From Roseateles oligotrophus (lineage in GTDB: Bacteria > Pseudomonadota > Gammaproteobacteria > Burkholderiales > Burkholderiaceae_C), in NCBI RefSeq assembly GCF_014204525.1, contig NZ_JACHLP010000001.1:744001-808000 (forward strand): a stretch of DNA of 64,000 nucleotides. The letters are read 5' to 3'. The notes under the pieces were generated by a model that did not search any database, was not told the DNA's origin, and saw only the letters and a list, made by a program, of their open reading frames with translations. Below are positions 1 to 11,322 of this stretch, in pieces. The position numbers and the translations under genes were made by a program. Within the stretch, counting starts at the first letter, position 1. Every line of letters starts with the position of its first letter.

Positions 1-2028
1 ATCCAGACCGTGGTCGGCCAATGGTTCGCGGACTGGACCCCAGACTTCTCCACCGAGTTCAAGCTGTCCAAGCGCGACTACGACAGCGTGCCTCAGAACA
101 ATATCGATCTGCCCCAGATCCAGTTGATCTATCCCTCAGACGCCACCTACAAATCGGACCGCACCCTGTTCTTCGGTACCGAAAACAGCCGCCAGTTCAA
201 TGTCTTGCGCACCAAGACCTGGGACGGCTACTTCGCCGGCACCTGGAATCTGGACGACCATGAGTTGAAGTTCGGCGCCGACTACAGCAGCAACGACACC
301 TACAACGCCTTCTTGCAGAACACCAAGGGCAACTACAGTTTCCGCGGCACCGATCCGGCAGCACTGTGGAAGGCCGGCATTCCCAGCGGCTATGCCGTCC
401 AACTGCCTCTGGCAGGCAAGTCCCTGGAAGATGGCGTGGCACAGTGGAAGCTCAACAATGTGGGCTTGTTCGTTCAGGACACCTGGACCGTCAACCGCAA
501 CCTGACCCTGACCGCCGGCCTGCGCCTGGATCGTGCATCCACGCCCGACTCCCCGATCTACAACGCCAAGGCCCAGGCCGCATTCGGCTACGACAACAGC
601 CAGACCATCGATGGCCAGACCCTGGTCCAACCGCGCTTCGGTTTCAACTATGCCTTCAAGGGCCTGGAACAGAAGAAGGCGCAGCTGCGCGGAGGCTTCG
701 GCCTGTTCCAGGGCTCGGCGGCCAATGTGTGGCTGTCCAATCCCTACTCGAACTCGGGTGCAGCCACCGCTACCTTCAACTGCGGGGCAACCACGACGCC
801 TTGCGCTTCGACCAAGTTCACCACCGACACCAACAACCAACCCCAAGTAGCCGGCCAGCCCCCGGCTTTGAACGTCGACATCCTGTCGCCCGGCCTGAAG
901 CAGCCCTCGGTCTGGAAGTTCAATCTGGGCCTGGACACCGAACTGCCCTGGGCCGGCTTGGTCGCTGGCGTGGACCTCTTGTCCACCAAGACCAAGGACG
1001 GCATTTACTACCGCCACCTGAATCTGGGTGCCCCGGTCAATACCGCGCCTGATGGTCGCGAGATGTACTACAACGCCGCGGGCCAAAACGTGAACTGCTG
1101 GGTCAACGGCGACTCCACCGCCACGACCGGTTGCGGCGCTCAGGCAAAGAGCAACCGCGACAAGAACTTCAACAATGTGCTGCTCGCCGAGCGCACCAGT
1201 CAGGGCGGCGGCAATGCCCTGACCCTGCAGCTCTCGCAGCAGAACCAGGGCTGGTCCTGGTCCACCGCCTACACCCGCACGGCCGCCAAGGAAGTCAGCC
1301 CCCTGACCTCCTCGACCTCCAGCTCCAACTACGGCAACCGCGCCGTCTTCAACCCCAATGAAGACGTCAACGCCACCTCGGCCACGCTGATTCAAGACCG
1401 CGTGTCCGCGACCGTGAACTGGTCCAAGGCCTTTGTGGGCAAGTACAAGACGACCGTGGGTCTGATGTATGAGGGTCGCACCGGCAAGCCCTATAGCTGG
1501 ACCTTCAAGAACGATATGAACGGTGACGGCTACGCGGGCAACGACCTGATGTACATCCCCAGCGCCCCCGGTTCGGGCGAAGTGATCTTCCGCGGCACCA
1601 AGGCCAGCGGCATGAGCGCCCAGGCCGCCGAGGACTTGTTCTGGCAGGTGGTGAACAGCAACTCGGACCTGAGCGCCGCCAAGGGTGGCGTGATCGGCCG
1701 CAATACGGCTCGGTCCAAGTTTGCCAACAACTTTGACCTGCGCCTGAGCCAAGACGTTCCTGGATTTACCTCCAGCCAGAAGGGCGTGATCACGCTGGAC
1801 ATCCTGAACTTCGGTAATCTGCTGAACAAGAACTGGGGTCGCATCGACGAGATTGGCTTCAACTCGGGTGGCGGCAACGGTGGCAACCGCCGCGGCTTCG
1901 TCAACTTCGCCGGCATCCAGAACGGCAAGTACGTCTACAGCGTGGTCGGCCCGGATGACTACGAAACCCGCCAGAACAAGGGCGAGTCGCAGTGGGCCAT
2001 CCAGATCACGGCCAAATACGAGTTCTAA
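1..2028 (+). CDS. TonB-dependent outer-membrane receptor, Oar-like, 3' part only
   Basis: The frame is open at the left edge, so only the C-terminal 675 residues are present; the plug and any N-terminal carboxypeptidase-regulatory-like domain lie outside. The visible part alternates short aromatic-flanked strands (for example LTLTAGLRLDR, QPRFGFNYAF, VSATVNWSKAF) and ends in AIQITAKYEF. The terminal phenylalanine is the usual outer-membrane barrel signature recognised by the Bam machinery. The layout resembles the Oar/CarboxypepD-reg TonB receptors that take up large ligands or peptides. A strong terminator follows 50 bases after the stop. The substrate cannot be told from the sequence. Confidence 0.85.
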   Translation: MQTVVGQWFADWTPDFSTEFKLSKRDYDSVPQNNIDLPQIQLIYPSDATYKSDRTLFFGTENSRQFNVLRTKTWDGYFAGTWNLDDHELKFGADYSSNDTYNAFLQNTKGNYSFRGTDPAALWKAGIPSGYAVQLPLAGKSLEDGVAQWKLNNVGLFVQDTWTVNRNLTLTAGLRLDRASTPDSPIYNAKAQAAFGYDNSQTIDGQTLVQPRFGFNYAFKGLEQKKAQLRGGFGLFQGSAANVWLSNPYSNSGAATATFNCGATTTPCASTKFTTDTNNQPQVAGQPPALNVDILSPGLKQPSVWKFNLGLDTELPWAGLVAGVDLLSTKTKDGIYYRHLNLGAPVNTAPDGREMYYNAAGQNVNCWVNGDSTATTGCGAQAKSNRDKNFNNVLLAERTSQGGGNALTLQLSQQNQGWSWSTAYTRTAAKEVSPLTSSTSSSNYGNRAVFNPNEDVNATSATLIQDRVSATVNWSKAFVGKYKTTVGLMYEGRTGKPYSWTFKNDMNGDGYAGNDLMYIPSAPGSGEVIFRGTKASGMSAQAAEDLFWQVVNSNSDLSAAKGGVIGRNTARSKFANNFDLRLSQDVPGFTSSQKGVITLDILNFGNLLNKNWGRIDEIGFNSGGGNGGNRRGFVNFAGIQNGKYVYSVVGPDDYETRQNKGESQWAIQITAKYEF

Positions 2029-2078
2029 GCCGCTGGCTTTTTGAACGCTTGCGGGCAGGCAGGGCCTGTCCCTCTCGA

Positions 2079-2102
2079 AAGGGCACTTCGGTGCCCTTTT
2101 TT
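2079..2102 (+). terminator. Rho-independent terminator of the TonB receptor gene
   Basis: The stem AAGGGCAC/GTGCCCTT with a TTCG tetraloop is followed by a run of six T. Confidence 0.85.
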
Positions 2103-2335
2103 CATGCCCGCGCTTCCCTAGCAAGACCTGACCCCCATCCCAGCAAACCTAAGCTCGCAAACCGACGCATCCACGCGACAGCTCACCATCGCGGCGTGAC
2201 AGATTGAAGGCTCAGCGCAGGCCTTTTCCCACGGAAGCCCTCCGTCTTGATCTATGCCAAATTGGATCGAAAGCCAATCTTTAGGCTTGCTCCCTTCCTT
2301 CCCTCGCTGGACAACAAGAAAAGGAGAAGCCGCCG

Positions 2336-3883
2336 ATGGGTTTCCGAACGATGAAGATTTCCACCCGCCTGAGCCTGGGCTTTGCCAGCATGAGTGTGCT
2401 GATGCTGCTGCTCGGCAGCCTGGCCTGGGGCCGCCTGAGCGAGATCGATGCGCAGTTCCGCCTGACCATGCAGGAGCGCTACCCGACGGTGAAGATGCTG
2501 CTCTCGGTCAAGGAGGCCAATGGCCAGGTGGCCCGCGCCATGCGCGATCTGATCATCCTGAACGACAAGGCCGAGATCGAGGCCCAGCTGGCGCAGATCG
2601 CCGAGATTTCCAAGACCACGGCCGGCACGCTGGAGAAACTCGGCCAAGTGCTGGACGATGCCGAGGGCATGCGCGGCATGGCCCGACTGAATGAAGCCCG
2701 CGGCGAGTACCGCCTGCAACGCGAGAAAGTCGGCAAGGCGGTGCAGGCCGGCGATATGGAGCTGGCCAAGACCGTCTTGCTGCACGATATGCGGCCCAGG
2801 CATCTGGTCTATATGGCGGCGGTGGACGCCCTGGTCGAACGCAGCGAAGCCCAGATGGCACGCGACGGCCAGACGGCCAGCGAAGACGTGCGCCAAGCCA
2901 AGCAGCAGATCGCCCTGCTGGTGGGCCTGGCCCTGCTGCTGGGCAGCTCGGCCAGTTGGTGGCTGGTGCGCTCCATCACCGGCCCCTTGTCGGAGGCGCT
3001 GCGGGTGGCCAGCAGCGTGGCCGCTGGCGATCTGGCCATGAAGATCGCGCCCAAGGGCAGGGACGAGACCGCCCAGCTGCTGGGCGCCATGCAGGAGATG
3101 CAGAGCCGCCTGGCGGCCATCGTGCAAGAGGTGCGCGAGAACGCCGAGGGCGTGGCCAGCGCCTCGGCCCAGATCTCCTCGGGCAATAGCGATCTGTCGC
3201 TGCGCACCGAGAAGCAGGCCTCGGCACTGGAGCAGACGGCCGCCTCCATGAGCGAGCTGGGCAGTACCGTGCGCGGCAATGCCGACAGCGCCGGCGCGGC
3301 CAATCAGCTGGCCCTGCAAGCCTCGGAGATTGCGCAAAAAGGCGGCGAGGCGGTGGGCCAGGTGGTCAGCACCATGCGCGAGATCAGCGAGAGCTCGCGC
3401 AAGATCTCCGACATCATCGGCGTGATCGATGGCATCGCCTTCCAGACCAATATCCTGGCCCTCAATGCCGCCGTGGAAGCCGCCCGGGCCGGCGAGCAAG
3501 GCCGCGGCTTTGCGGTGGTGGCCAGCGAGGTGCGCACCCTGGCCGGCCGCTCGGCCGAAGCGGCCAAGGAGATCAAGAGCCTGATCGGCACCAGCGTGGA
3601 CCGGGTGGAGCTGGGCTGTGCCCAGGTGGACGGCGCCGGCGCCACCATCCAGGAAGTGGTCCATTCCATCCGCCGCGTCACCGACATCATGGGCGAGATC
3701 AGCGCCGCCAGCCAGGAGCAAAGCAGCGGCGTCACGCAAGTGGGCCAGGCCGTTGCGCATATGGACCGGGCCACGCAGGAAAACGCCGCCCTGGTGGAGC
3801 AATCGGCCGCCGCGGCCGAAAGCCTCAAGCTGCAGGCGCAGCATCTGGTCGACTCGGTGGCGGTGTTCAAGCTGGCCTCCTGA
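2336..3883 (+). CDS. Methyl-accepting chemotaxis protein
   Basis: This 515-residue chemoreceptor has a transmembrane helix near residues 12-32, a periplasmic helical sensor of about 155 residues (4HB_MCP type), and a second transmembrane helix near 190-210 ([12 protein letters not shown]). A HAMP linker follows, then a long coiled-coil signalling domain. The highly conserved hairpin tip, [20 protein letters not shown], lies at about residues 365-385 and contacts CheA/CheW. There is no C-terminal NWETF-type CheR tether; the protein ends AVFKLAS. The chosen ATG has AGGAG nine bases upstream, while an internal ATG five codons later lacks such a site. It is monocistronic and its ligand is unknown. 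Confidence 0.93.
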   Translation: MGFRTMKISTRLSLGFASMSVLMLLLGSLAWGRLSEIDAQFRLTMQERYPTVKMLLSVKEANGQVARAMRDLIILNDKAEIEAQLAQIAEISKTTAGTLEKLGQVLDDAEGMRGMARLNEARGEYRLQREKVGKAVQAGDMELAKTVLLHDMRPRHLVYMAAVDALVERSEAQMARDGQTASEDVRQAKQQIALLVGLALLLGSSASWWLVRSITGPLSEALRVASSVAAGDLAMKIAPKGRDETAQLLGAMQEMQSRLAAIVQEVRENAEGVASASAQISSGNSDLSLRTEKQASALEQTAASMSELGSTVRGNADSAGAANQLALQASEIAQKGGEAVGQVVSTMREISESSRKISDIIGVIDGIAFQTNILALNAAVEAARAGEQGRGFAVVASEVRTLAGRSAEAAKEIKSLIGTSVDRVELGCAQVDGAGATIQEVVHSIRRVTDIMGEISAASQEQSSGVTQVGQAVAHMDRATQENAALVEQSAAAAESLKLQAQHLVDSVAVFKLAS

Positions 3884-3910
3884 TCGGCTCCGGCCGCAGC
3901 CGCAAGACAA

Positions 3911-3936
3911 AAAAGGGCAGCCTCGGCTGCCCTTTC
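3911..3936. terminator. Bidirectional terminator between the chemoreceptor and gabD
   Basis: The hairpin AAAGGGCAG/CTGCCCTTT has an A-run on its left side, so it can end the leftward gabD transcript and also the rightward chemoreceptor transcript. Confidence 0.7.
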
Positions 3937-3969
3937 TCATTGCGACGAAGCGCGCTGCGCTCGCAGCTC

Positions 3970-5457
3970 TTACTTCTGGATATCACCCAGGCAGAGGTAT
4001 TTGATCTCCACATAATCCTCCATGCCCTGGTGCGCGCCCTCGCGGCCCAGGCCGCTTTGCTTGACGCCGCCGAAAGGCACTTCGGCCGTGGCGATCAGGC
4101 CGGTGTTGACGCCCACCATGCCGTACTCCAGCGCCTCGCCGACGCGGAAGATGCGGCCGATGTCGCGGCTGTAGAAATAGCTGGCCAGGCCGAACTCGGT
4201 GTTATTGGCCAGGGTGATGGCCTCGGCCTCGGTTTGGAACTTGAACACCGGCGCCAGCGGGCCGAAGGTCTCCTCGCGCGAGCACAGCATGGCCGGCGTC
4301 ACATCGGCCAGCAAGGTGGGCTCGAAGTACTGCGCGCCCAGCTCCGTCGCGGCCTTGCCGCCCACCAGCAGGCGCGCGCCCAGGGCCAGGGCATCGTCCA
4401 CATGGGACTGCACCTTGGCCAGGGCTTGCGCGTCGATCAGCGGGCCCACATTGACGCCGGCCTCGAAGCCATTGCCCAGCTTGAGTGCGCTGACTTTGGC
4501 CGTCAGCTTCTCCAGGAAGGCCTCGTACACACCGGCCTGCACATAGAGGCGGTTGGCGCAGACGCAGGTCTGGCCGGCATTGCGGTATTTGCTGGCGATG
4601 GCGCCTTCCACCGCGCTGTCCAGGTCGGCGTCGTCGAAGACGATGAAGGGTGCATTGCCGCCCAGCTCCAGCGAGAGCTTCTTGACGGTATTGGCACATT
4701 GGCGCATCAGGATGCGGCCCACCTCGGTGGAGCCGGTGAAGGAGAGGTGCCGCACCACATCGCTGTCGCACAGCACATGGCCGATGGCGATGGAGTTGTC
4801 GGCATCCGCCGTCAGCACGTTCAAGACCCCTGCCGGCATGCCGGCCCGCTGGGCCAGCTCGGCCACCGCCAGGGCGCAGAGCGGCGTGGCCTCGGCCGGC
4901 TTGATCACCACGGTGCAGCCCGCGGCCAGGGCCGGCGCCACCTTGCGGGTGATCATGGCGATGGGGAAGTTCCAGGGCGTGATGGCAGCGCACACCCCCA
5001 TGGGCTGCTTGATGACCAGATAGCGCTTGTTATTGTCGGTGGTGGGGATGGTCTCGCCGTAGACGCGTTTGCCCTCTTCGGCAAACCAGTCGATGAAGCT
5101 GGCGCCATAAGCCACCTCGCCGCGCGCCTCGGCCAGGGGCTTGCCCTGCTCGGCCGTCATGATGCGGGCCAGGTCATCGGCATGCTTGTGCAGCAGCTGG
5201 GACCAGCGCATCAGGATGGCGCCACGCTCCTTGGCCGTCTTGCTGCGCCAGGGGCCCCAGGCGTTATTGGCAGCGGCAATCGCGGCCTCCGCCTCGTTGG
5301 CGCCCAGATTGGCCACATCGGCCAGATGCGCGCCGCTGCCGGGGTCGATGACGGCGAACTGGCTGGCGCCACTCACCCATTCACCGTTGATCAAGGCCTG
5401 GGTGCGCAAAAGGCTGGCGTCGGCCAGGGCGGCCAGAGGGGAAGTCTTGCTATTCAT
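3970..5457 (-). CDS. gabD: NAD(P)-dependent succinate-semialdehyde dehydrogenase
   Basis: It oxidises succinate semialdehyde to succinate, the last step of GABA and related amine breakdown. The 495-residue product has the aldehyde dehydrogenase hallmarks: FTGSTEVGR (cofactor-binding loop), LELGGNAPF with the general-base Glu near residue 263, and GQTCVCANR with the nucleophile Cys near 297. The neighbouring second Cys in QTCVC is common in GabD. The start MNSKTS was chosen because GGAG lies just upstream (reverse strand); the open frame extends further upstream but without a ribosome site. No gabT or gabP lies beside it, so a role with another semialdehyde is possible. Confidence 0.9.
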   Translation of the reverse strand: MNSKTSPLAALADASLLRTQALINGEWVSGASQFAVIDPGSGAHLADVANLGANEAEAAIAAANNAWGPWRSKTAKERGAILMRWSQLLHKHADDLARIMTAEQGKPLAEARGEVAYGASFIDWFAEEGKRVYGETIPTTDNNKRYLVIKQPMGVCAAITPWNFPIAMITRKVAPALAAGCTVVIKPAEATPLCALAVAELAQRAGMPAGVLNVLTADADNSIAIGHVLCDSDVVRHLSFTGSTEVGRILMRQCANTVKKLSLELGGNAPFIVFDDADLDSAVEGAIASKYRNAGQTCVCANRLYVQAGVYEAFLEKLTAKVSALKLGNGFEAGVNVGPLIDAQALAKVQSHVDDALALGARLLVGGKAATELGAQYFEPTLLADVTPAMLCSREETFGPLAPVFKFQTEAEAITLANNTEFGLASYFYSRDIGRIFRVGEALEYGMVGVNTGLIATAEVPFGGVKQSGLGREGAHQGMEDYVEIKYLCLGDIQK

Positions 5458-5597
5458 GCTTGAGTCTCCAAGGTTTGCCGCAACAAGCGCCTGGGCGGGC
5501 GCTGTTGGACGCAACACTCTACCCGAGGCGAGCAAGGCGGGCTGTCCTGAGGGTGTCAGCCCTATAATTCAGCACTGACTAAGTCGCAGGAATTGAC

Positions 5598-5619
5598 GCG
5601 GGCCCGGCCCGCATTTTTT
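5598..5619 (+). terminator. Terminator-like hairpin in the alaS leader
   Basis: GCGGGCC and GGCCCGC form a tight GC-rich stem, followed by ATTTTTTT, about 40 bases before the alaS start codon. There is no open frame upstream on the + strand for it to terminate, so it may be an attenuator in the alaS leader or may end antisense/spurious transcripts. This is inferred from sequence alone. Confidence 0.45.
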
Positions 5620-5659
5620 TGTGCCACGCCCCCGCAGCCGACCCGAAAGCAGCTCAAGA

Positions 5660-8299
<2,640 letters not shown>

Positions 8300-8315
8300 C
8301 TCTTTATTCAATCTG

Positions 8316-8457
8316 AGAGGCTGAGAACTTTTTACTGCGCGGCCGCCATGCGTCGTTGGGCGGTGCTCGGAATCCTCACGTACAGGGAGTACGTTCCGGT
8401 TCCTGCGCTCCGTCCGCCTAGCCTGACGACCGCTCGCTACAAAAGTTCTCAGCCTCT
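8316..8457. repeat. Palindromic intergenic repeat with 17-base perfect inverted ends
   Basis: The left end AGAGGCTGAGAACTTTT (8316-8332) is matched exactly by its reverse complement at 8441-8457. The 108 bases between hold a smaller dyad around CGTAC-AGGGA-GTACG and weaker pairing between the flanks. The element has no open frame and sits between alaS and its terminator. It looks like a non-autonomous dispersed repeat (REP/MITE class). Confidence 0.75.
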
Positions 8458-8464
8458 GACACGA

Positions 8465-8507
8465 ACAAGGGCTCTCGCCAACCGGACCGAGAGCCCTTGT
8501 TGTTTTT
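8465..8507 (+). terminator. Rho-independent terminator downstream of alaS
   Basis: The perfect 13-base stem ACAAGGGCTCTCG/CGAGAGCCCTTGT has a 10-base loop and is followed by TGTTTTT. It ends only 17 bases before the next gene. Confidence 0.85.
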
Positions 8508-8523
8508 CCAAGGACGCAAGAAT

Positions 8524-9225
8524 ATGAACCAGACCCATATCGACCACGCCAACGCCGAACGCCTGGCCGCCCTGCTGCAAGTGCTGGCCGCCGCCACGCC
8601 CGAAGACGCCGACGCCGTACCCATCGACACCCTGGACGGCTATCTGACCGCCCTGATCTGCGGCCCCGTGGTCGCCAGCCCCATCGCCGCCATGGACGCC
8701 TTGTTTGGCGACAACTGGGCGGCCGTGCTGGACGAGCAGGAAGCCACCGAGGAATTCATGGACGTGCTGATGGCGCGCTGGAACGAGATCGCCGACAGCC
8801 TGGACCCCGAGGCCCTGTCAGCCGACCCCGAGGCCATGCTGCTGGAACCGCTGATCACCGAGTTCGACGAAGCCACCAAGGCCGATCTGCTCCAGCAAGG
8901 CGTGCTGAGCGAAGAGCAACTCAGCGAGTTGCCCCCGCCCGGCGTGATGTGGGTGGAAGGCTTTATGCAAGCCGTGGAAGACAACGAGCAGACCTGGTAT
9001 GTGCACGACAGCGAGAGCGAAGCCGGCCAGATGCTGGATGCCATGCTGATGTCCGTCGCCGCCGTGGCCATGCCCGCGGGCGAGCAACGCGAAGCCTATA
9101 TCGCCGAGCAGTACGAGCCCGAGGACGAGATCACCCAGGACGTGCTGATCGACGACGCCTTGTTCTCCGCCCAGGATCTGCGCCTGTTCTGGCTGCAGCC
9201 GCAAGAGGGTCAGGTCTTGTCCTGA
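8524..9225 (+). CDS. UPF0149 (YecA/YgfB) family protein
   Basis: This 233-residue, strongly acidic protein begins MNQTHIDHANAERL. The segment DAVPIDTLDGYLTALICGP near residue 40 is characteristic of the YecA/YgfB family, in which a conserved GYLTAL-type helix follows the first acidic turn. Many YecA members end in a zinc-binding SEC-C tail; this one has no Cys-rich C-terminus and stops at EGQVLS. Family function is unknown. The last codons include the repeated word GGGTCAGGTCTTG, and the stop lies five bases before a mobile-looking repeat. That placement suggests the C-terminus may have been altered by repeat insertion. Confidence 0.8.
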   Translation: MNQTHIDHANAERLAALLQVLAAATPEDADAVPIDTLDGYLTALICGPVVASPIAAMDALFGDNWAAVLDEQEATEEFMDVLMARWNEIADSLDPEALSADPEAMLLEPLITEFDEATKADLLQQGVLSEEQLSELPPPGVMWVEGFMQAVEDNEQTWYVHDSESEAGQMLDAMLMSVAAVAMPAGEQREAYIAEQYEPEDEITQDVLIDDALFSAQDLRLFWLQPQEGQVLS

Positions 9226-9230
9226 GCGTT

Positions 9231-9503
9231 CTAGGGCCTGTTAGCGCTACGGCAATGGGTCGCGTTGTGCCCAGCCAGGGGCGCAGGCAAGGCGCAAACC
9301 GCAGCCGGGTTGGACACCCGGCGAGGATTTGCAACGCCGCATGCGCTCCTGGCTGGGCACAACCCTTCGGGAAGGCTCGCCCCGGCGGGCAAGGCAAGGC
9401 GCAGCGCGCCGCCCGCACTCGCGTGCGGGCAAGCGCTGCAACGCAGCATAGCCCGCCGGGGCGAGCCTTCGCGGCCCATTGCCGTAGCGTTAACAGGCCC
9501 TAG
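9231..9503. mobile_element. MITE-like palindromic element with nested hairpins
   Basis: The ends 9231-9259 and 9475-9503 are inverted repeats of 29 bases with one mismatch, each beginning CTAGGGCCTGTTA. Inside are two long hairpins. One pairs 9264-9285 with 9342-9363 (21 of 22 bases) around an inner CCGGGT/ACCCGG stem. The other pairs 9372-9390 with 9451-9469 (19 of 19 bases) around GCCCGCA/TGCGGGC. No open frame explains it. The whole 273-base unit could extrude as a cruciform and fits a non-autonomous, transposase-mobilised element. Its right end supplies the stop codon of the facing SET gene. Confidence 0.82.
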
Positions 9504-9994
9504 AGCCGGCCCTTGCAGCCGGCCGCCCCACAGCGGCAGCTCAGCCGGCCTTCGTGGTGGCTTTCGCCGTAGTCGCAGCTCAGCTCCTCGCCGGCGGCGA
9601 TTTCGCGCAAGGCATAAAACTCCACCCGGCCCTGGCTGATGCGCAGCTTGGCATTCGGCGCGCAGCTGTGGTTGATATGGCGCAACGCGTCCTTGGACTC
9701 GGTGGCGTCGACGGCGCGGGTTTCCGAGACCTCGACGATATGAATCCGCTCGCGGCCCTTGGCGCGCCGGCGGGCTTCACGCACCGAGATGGCCTCGCCG
9801 CGCAGCTCGCCAATCTTGCGCTTGGCCGGAATCGGCTCGGCGGCAAACACGCCCAGGCCATCAATGCGGCTGGGGCCCACACGCAGCTCGAAACGCTCGG
9901 CAGGCAAGACCTGACCCTTGGGCGGGCAATGCGCCTCGGCAACAACAACGAGGGGCGCGGCGGGAAGAGCAATCAGGCGTGGCATGGCCGCCAT
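9500..9994 (-). CDS. SET domain protein with post-SET cysteines
   Basis: The protein is about 164 residues. After a short N-terminal extension comes GPSRIDGLGVFAAEPIPAK, the first SET motif. DALRHINHSCAPNAKLRI carries the NHSC S-adenosylmethionine/substrate motif, and GEELSCDYG carries the catalytic-tyrosine motif. A post-SET tail, CRCGAAGCKGRL, has three cysteines that could bind zinc with the NHSC Cys. SET proteins methylate lysines; the bacterial target is unknown. The reading frame ends at a TAG formed by the right tip of the palindromic element at 9231-9503. The start at 9994 is a choice between nearby ATGs (9985 also possible). Confidence 0.82.
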   Translation of the reverse strand: MAAMPRLIALPAAPLVVVAEAHCPPKGQVLPAERFELRVGPSRIDGLGVFAAEPIPAKRKIGELRGEAISVREARRRAKGRERIHIVEVSETRAVDATESKDALRHINHSCAPNAKLRISQGRVEFYALREIAAGEELSCDYGESHHEGRLSCRCGAAGCKGRL

Positions 9995-10186
9995 TGTCGC
10001 AGCCAAGCCTCATTTCCTCTAACGGCCTTGACCCCTGCCACGGGCAGCCCTCACACTGGACCGATGAATTCGCTGCTCACGGTCTCCGTCACCCTGCATT
10101 CCCTGCACCTGATGCAGGTGCCAGGTACTTGGGCGAAACCTTTGCAGCGAGCGTGACACCCACCGCCAGATTCAAAATCCCCCCTC

Positions 10187-10213
10187 AAGCCCGCTGCCCC
10201 AGCGGGCTTTTTT
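10187..10213 (+). terminator. Rho-independent terminator in the SET-GNAT gap
   Basis: AAGCCCGCTG/CAGCGGGCTT is followed by TTTTTTG. It stands about 40 bases before the GNAT start with no clear gene upstream on this strand. The 10007-10186 stretch holds only a doubtful 30-codon frame (from 10063) and a small dyad GCACCTG-ATG-CAGGTGC, so a short untranslated RNA ending here is possible. Confidence 0.65.
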
Positions 10214-10253
10214 GTTTTAAGGCCCTCGCACCGCAACACAAGGAGAGTTTGAA

Positions 10254-10784
10254 ATGGAACTTCTTTGCATACGCCGCCGCCAGATATCCGATGCCGCCGG
10301 CATGGCGCGTTTGATGAGCGAGCCCGAGGTCTTCGGCGGCCTGCTGCAAATGCCTTACCCCAGCGAGGAGCAATGGCAGCAGCGCCTGCAAGAAGGCGCC
10401 AAGCCGGGCAACGGCATGGTGGATCTGCATCTGGTGGCGCTCCGGGGCGAAGAGTTGCTGGGCTGCGCCGGCCTGCACCCCGTGGGCCCCAGCCTGCGCC
10501 GCCGCCATGCCGCCACCATGGGCATCCTGGTCGCCAAACCGGCCCAGGGCCAGGGCGTGGGCGGCGCGCTGATGAGGGCCTTGCTGGACTATGCCGACAA
10601 CTGGGCGCAGATCCTGCGGATGGAGCTGACCGTCTATTCGGACAATGCCACGGCGATTCGCCTCTACCAGCGCCACGGCTTCGAGATCGAGGGCCGCATG
10701 CCGGCCTATGCCTTGCGCAAGGGCCGCTATGTGGAGGCCCTGGCCATGGGCCGCCTGCACCCCGCGCCGCCGGCGCTGCGCTGA
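10254..10784 (+). CDS. GNAT family N-acetyltransferase
   Basis: This 176-residue acetyltransferase has the acetyl-CoA binding motif A, GILVAKPAQGQGVGGAL, near residue 95 and motif B around AIRLYQRHGFEIEGR near residue 140. The order matches the PhnO/RimI-like GNATs of which YhhY is typical. The ribosome site AAGGAG lies eight bases before the ATG. The gene stands alone between two terminators. The substrate is not predictable. Confidence 0.88.
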   Translation: MELLCIRRRQISDAAGMARLMSEPEVFGGLLQMPYPSEEQWQQRLQEGAKPGNGMVDLHLVALRGEELLGCAGLHPVGPSLRRRHAATMGILVAKPAQGQGVGGALMRALLDYADNWAQILRMELTVYSDNATAIRLYQRHGFEIEGRMPAYALRKGRYVEALAMGRLHPAPPALR

Positions 10785-10797
10785 TAGCCACTTGAAC

Positions 10798-10836
10798 TGA
10801 AAAAGCCAGGGCTTGGCCAAGCCCTGGCTTTTTTTG
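10798..10836. terminator. Bidirectional terminator
   Basis: The long perfect stem AGCCAGGGCTTGG/CCAAGCCCTGGCT is flanked by AAAAA on the left and TTTTTTT on the right. It separates the rightward GNAT gene from the leftward small exported protein gene. Confidence 0.9.
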
Positions 10837-10866
10837 TCAGTGCGGCCCGGCTATGCGGGCTGCCGT

Positions 10867-11172
10867 TTAGATGGGCCGGAACTGGCTGCGGCGGGCATCG
10901 CCCATGCGCGCATCCTCGTCGTCGCCGCGTTGGCTCAGCACCTCGGCCTTGTTGATCGATGAGGGCAGCGGCTTGGTCACCGGCGGTGCACTCAAGCGCT
11001 TGCCGGTGATCACCAAACGTGCCAGCTTGACGACCTCGCTGGCCTGGGCCGCCTGCACCGGCAAAGCCAGGCTCACACCCAGCGCCAGGGCCAACACCAA
11101 GGCCTTGGTTTTTTCTTTGTTTTTTGTGGAAATCGAATTCAAGCTTTGACCGCAGAACATACGCCTCCCCAT
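10867..11172 (-). CDS. Small exported protein of unknown function
   Basis: I do not recognise this roughly 100-residue protein. It has a basic N-region (STKNKEKTK) and a hydrophobic core (ALVLALALGVSLALPVQA) with an AQA-type signal peptidase I site. The mature part of about 60 residues is rich in Lys, Arg and Pro and ends RRSQFRPI. The start at 11172 has AAGGGGG five bases upstream; the next ATG at 11160 has GGGGAGG very close and is an alternative. A terminator follows. It is probably a periplasmic protein. Confidence 0.6.
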   Translation of the reverse strand: MGRRMFCGQSLNSISTKNKEKTKALVLALALGVSLALPVQAAQASEVVKLARLVITGKRLSAPPVTKPLPSSINKAEVLSQRGDDEDARMGDARRSQFRPI

Positions 11173-11322
11173 TTCAGCCCCCTTGCCCAGCATCCAAGCA
11201 TTCCAGCTTGGGCTGGCTCCATGCTCGCAGTATCCAGACAAGCTCCCCCGGACTCCACCGCAAAGCGACGAACTGCGTTTCTGGCCGATGAGTTGCGTTG
11301 AACGGGGGCATTCGCCGCCGTC

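Noticed and set aside
136..2124. A 662-codon open frame on the - strand
   Set aside because: It is antisense to the TonB receptor; no recognisable domain, and the + strand encodes a clear barrel.
2252..3940. A 562-codon open frame on the - strand
   Set aside because: It mirrors the chemoreceptor gene and has the same low-complexity antisense composition.
10063..10155. A 30-codon frame upstream of the GNAT gene
   Set aside because: No ribosome site; a hairpin-bearing non-coding transcript is as likely.
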